Below, piece after piece: positions 60,588-64,000 of a stretch of DNA of 64,000 bases. Every line of letters begins with the position of its first letter. Position 1 is the stretch's first letter. The notes below the pieces were generated by a model. That model was not told the DNA's origin and did not search any database. It saw nothing but the letters and a program-made list of their open reading frames with translations. The stretch is from positions 859,501 through 923,500 of the forward strand of contig CM032802.1 of assembly GCA_019155185.1 (NCBI GenBank). Direction: 5' to 3'. The DNA comes from Beaufortia kweichowensis. Its lineage: Eukaryota; Chordata; Actinopteri; Cypriniformes; Gastromyzontidae. The translations under genes and the position numbers were made by a program.

Positions 60588-60795
60588 ACACTATTCTTCA
60601 TAATGCCATAGAAGAACTATGATTCTCTGAAAGGTTCCATAAAGAACCATTAACATATACAGAACAATGTTTTATATACAGAACTTTTTTTATGTTTTAC
60701 AGAAAAAAGTTGGAAAACTTCAATTATTTTTAAATGAACTTCAGTAAATGGTTCTTTTTTGGCATTGCTTTGAAGAACCTTTTGTAGCAGTGTAT
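60588..60795. mobile_element. family C MITE copy, opposite orientation
   Basis: ATAATGCCATAGAAGAAC, GGTTCCATAAAGAACC (60633-60648, the exact reverse complement of the 44466 word), AAATGGTTCTTTTTTGGC and TTTGAAGAACCTTTTGTAGC. Non-coding. Confidence 0.75.
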
Positions 60796-62100
60796 AAAAT
60801 AAATGAATCTAGTGTATTTAACATGGAAATCCTTTAACAGAACCATGTGAAAGTGAATCCAAACTCCAAAATCAAGCACAGACATCAAAGAGCAAAAGTC
60901 AAATCTCTTAAATATCTTCTTTTAAACGTTTATCATTGACAGAGACAAGAGCAAAAGGAGACTTCTCATTCTGTCTCATCTAAACCTTCAGAAGACATTT
61001 CAGAAAATTCTCAAACTGTGACCAAGATCTCTAATCTACCAAAGTCTGCAATTAAATGAGATCTTCATATAAACTCAAACATTCCTCATCACAATCTCTC
61101 ACGACCAATGATCTGCATTCTGCTAGTTATATTAATTTTACAGCTCTGTCATTTACTGTCCTTACACGAACCATACAGTCCACAAAACCACACGCACAAA
61201 TCATATTTCACATATCTGATGTGAGAATCATGTTTAGTGTAGCTATGATCTTCACCCTGACATTGACAATCATTTAGAATAGAGTCTTGACATGTATATG
61301 TACCTGTCTACTGTAATGAAGACATCCCACACATTCAGACTGGATTAATGAACACGAGAGAGATGATGAAGTTATCAGTGATGACACCTGGAGGATGTGA
61401 ACGGTCCAGCGGCTGGAGGTGAAACACTCTCTCTCTCTCTCTCTCTCTCTAAAGTCAGTTTGACTGTGAATCCTGTACAAACCTCAAGCTTTGACATTTG
61501 CATGTCAAGAAATACATTTTCACATTTTTTCACATTTTTTCATAAAGACTTGTAAAAGTTTCTATTTATGCACATGAGTTTCTCTTTTTTCTGTTTCTGT
61601 TCATATGACCTTCTCATGAGCAGAAATGTGTGCATGTGTGTTTCTCAGACTGCTTTGGTTTAGTGCACGTCACAGGCTCATCTGATCTCAAGGTCTCTCG
61701 TCCTCCACAGGGAGAGAGAGAGAGAAAGTGAAGGCCTGTAGATGGTTCAATCCATGCCTTTAAAACCATTTCAAATGTAAACTGAATACAGACCAACAAA
61801 GCAAACCTTATTTTTAACAAGGTTTATTAAAATAATATTTATTGAAATAAGTTTGATCCTGTGCGATGTGTTTAGTATAAAAATACCCCAAATATTAAAC
61901 TTCAGCATGTGATATGTCTATAAAAATACAGATACGATCTGTTTTACAGACATGAACTATAAACAAATCAGATCCTGTGGAGGAGATCTGTGCTGTTCTA
62001 TAAACAATCAGAAATTCAACCTTCATTTGTCTGGTGAATTAAATGATTAAAAATCCCATTGAAAGAGAAACTATATCTCAACTATATCTAGGGACAAAAG
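60796..62100. other. non-coding with short CT and GA tracts
   Basis: (CT)12 at 61427-61450, (GA)7 at 61712-61725, and a small tandem CACATTTTTTCACATTTTTT at about 61520. No gene. Confidence 0.55.
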
Positions 62101-62170
62101 AACACCCTAGCAACCATACAGATGCCACCCTAGCGACCACAGAAAAGATCATAGCAACCACACTATACAA
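62101..62170 (-). repeat. GTTGCTA-family fragment, inverted
   Basis: ACACCCTAGCAACCATACAG, CCACCCTAGCGACCACAG and GATCATAGCAACCACAC are inverted units of the 21300 family. Three units in tandem. Confidence 0.65.
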
Positions 62171-64000
62171 TATAATATATTTCTCAAATATTTTAGATGC
62201 TTCATATACATTTAGTAATTTTCCTTCAGTGGATTTATAGGAGTCACTGACCCGTCACATACCAGGTTAACAGAATAAACTAATCATTGTTTTCAGTTGA
62301 GTCTCTGTTCATACAGCTGTGTTAAAATAAGCAGCTGATGTTAACCGTAGAGATGAAACGGCTTGTGTGTTTGTGTTTATTCTCATGAAGGCCGTCGAAC
62401 ACGATCCCTGTGAACGCTGAAGCAGGAGAAAGCGTCTCAGTAACATTATACTCATGAATGCAGCATGATTTGCAGATGGGTTGGTAATGACATGCTGGCT
62501 GTCCTCTCCGCTGTGATTTAATTACATTAAGAGGAAGCTAAATGAGGTTTCACAAACATTGACAGATGGGAGGATTTACTGAAGCTCAGTGTGTCAGTGA
62601 TCACATTTACCTTCTGAGCATCACAACAACACACAGAGAGTTATTCTGACATATACAAGAGAACAAAACGTCTGAAACACACTCTTTTCACCATTCACTT
62701 CTTATAGTCTTACAGATTAAACTTTTTTTTTTTCTTAAAAAAATTGAAAAATGATATGGAGTTGGTCAGATTTCACTGCAGGTTGTCTACCTCACATAAC
62801 TGTGTGTGTGACACATAATCTTGAATCTTGATTGTGTTTCTCCATGTGTCTTTACCTTTAAACGCTGCTGTATGCTGGAAACTGAGAACTGCTTCCTCAC
62901 CAAATATCTACTAGAAATCTCTAAATGTTTTGATATGCAGCTCTCACAGAAGATCACCAAACATCTGATCTTATTCTCTCTAATGGCTGGATGTTTCTTG
63001 TCTGGTCAGGTTTAAACTTTGAAGCCGTTTCAAATAAAGCAAAGCTTTTTAGCCTTTTGCCTAATTTGCTGCGTTTTATGTACAGATCAGAAGTAAACAG
63101 AGCATCTCTGCGGATTACAGCTTCTAGTTGAAGAAAGTCAATGAAGAAGAGGTCCCTGAATAATAATGATGAGAGAGAGAGAGTGTTGTATTTTACAGGT
63201 CTACAGATTTGTGAGATGGAAATGTATTATTTGTCATAAATAAGTCTGTGATGTCACGCTGTTGTTTTGGTTATTTCACCTGAATGTTTTCACAGGTCCC
63301 CGACAGCAATCTGACTCCAGCTGAAGTGGACTGAATTCTGATTGGCTGCGGTTGATCTCGACACAGAAAAAGTCTGTCCTCTTGATTATCAGCGAGCGAT
63401 CCGTCACTCAAGTGCTGTTAGAGAAAGCGTCTGACCTCATAAGGTACTGGTACTTGTGTTTTGTCAGAACGGCTATTGGTGCCGATGAATCTGAGCTCTT
63501 TAACAATGAAAGCAATTCACAGGAATGAAACGTCTCTCTCTCTCTCTCTTCAGAAGGCAGCGGTTCATCTCATCTTTGTGAGTGAACCGTGTCCTGCTGA
63601 GCCACAGAAATCAGCTCTTAACCCACAACACTGTCAGCGGCGCGGGAAACGCTCTCTGCTCCCAATTTTGACGGTAATTTCTCTCCGGTGCCGTTCCCAT
63701 GGCGATTCACGGCCAATCTCTCAATTGTCCTTAAACAATTATTTGCGTGGAAGACGAGATGAAACGATGAGAGTAAAAGCTTTACTCTCTGAACTGATGC
63801 GGCACGTTTTACTTCAACAATGTGAAAACAATCGCACGAGTCAAACACAACACAACCTGAAATAACTAACTAACTAAAAATAACAAAATAAACTAAACGC
63901 TGATAGCGGTTTGTTTTACGTTCCAGTATATTATAAGCTTGTGTAGCTTGACTCTAGTGATAAGACGGGGGTCGAAGTCTGAATGCTTTTATATAACCTT
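62171..64000. other. non-coding to the window end
   Basis: No gene supported. (GA)6 near 63172, (CT)8 at 63533-63549. The 134-codon frame 63461-63865 overlaps a 76-codon minus-strand frame and neither has a recognisable domain. The block 63600-63760 is CpG-richer (GTCAGCGGCGCGGGAAACGC, one of a few such words). Confidence 0.5.

Noticed and set aside
63461..63865. 134-codon plus-strand open frame near the window end
   Set aside because: Contains a CT run and no recognisable domain; an antisense frame overlaps it. No independent evidence of coding.

Overview
This window looks like vertebrate, most probably teleost and cyprinid-like, non-coding nuclear DNA. The reasons are very long (CT)n/(GA)n and (GT)n/(CA)n microsatellites, AT-rich and CpG-poor background, tRNA-derived SINEs with the fish-type tail (GTAAGTCGCTTTGGATAAAA then GCGTCTGCCAAATG), and several families of short non-autonomous DNA transposons of the kind common in carp-like fishes. 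The species assignment is inference from repeat types. No gene was identified that would fix it.

I find no intact protein-coding gene, rRNA, tRNA gene, CRISPR array or operon. Open frames longer than about 110 codons are almost all translated microsatellites (poly Leu-Ser, Arg-Glu, Thr-His or Cys-Val). The nearest things to coding sequence are a decayed first exon resembling a THAP zinc-finger gene (10325-10401), with in-frame stops and a lost cysteine, and a few splice-flanked segments (3869-3973, 10519-10588, 10769-10801, 17056-17275) that are only candidates.

Layout. 0-9 kb: microsatellites, a TA-flanked MITE (2731-2942), a complex CA minisatellite (5399-5810), a hAT-type element with a perfect 8-bp target duplication (7814-8114), and SINE/LINE tails. 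9-21 kb: THAP remnant, several CpG- or motif-rich islands that could be regulatory, and CT arrays. 21-34 kb: a 51/93/189-bp nested minisatellite (21300-21815) and many dispersed MITE copies. 34-45 kb: a Tc1/mariner-type MITE (37084-37491), a CpG-dense island (39841-40270), and the two largest CT/GA arrays (539 and 363 bp). 45-64 kb: SINEs, an ACTATAGTA-type palindromic array (53490-53890), another CpG-dense island (55860-56275), a CCAAT/GC-box/TATA cluster (57519-57559), and more MITEs.

At least six dispersed repeat families can be recognised by comparing the window with itself. Family A (ATGAAAATTAACCATGG ends), family B (palindromic, CAAACCTGTATG), family C (GGTTCTTTATGGAACC), family D (CTCAACAATCTACATTC), family E (TGGGCAATTCCATG), and a GGTTGCTATGGTG family that also forms the minisatellite. 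The islands between them have higher CpG and carry POU, HOX/CDX-type, RFX and TCF-like motifs. They fit a gene-poor interval or a large intron with candidate cis-regulatory elements. That reading is inference and needs cross-species alignment.
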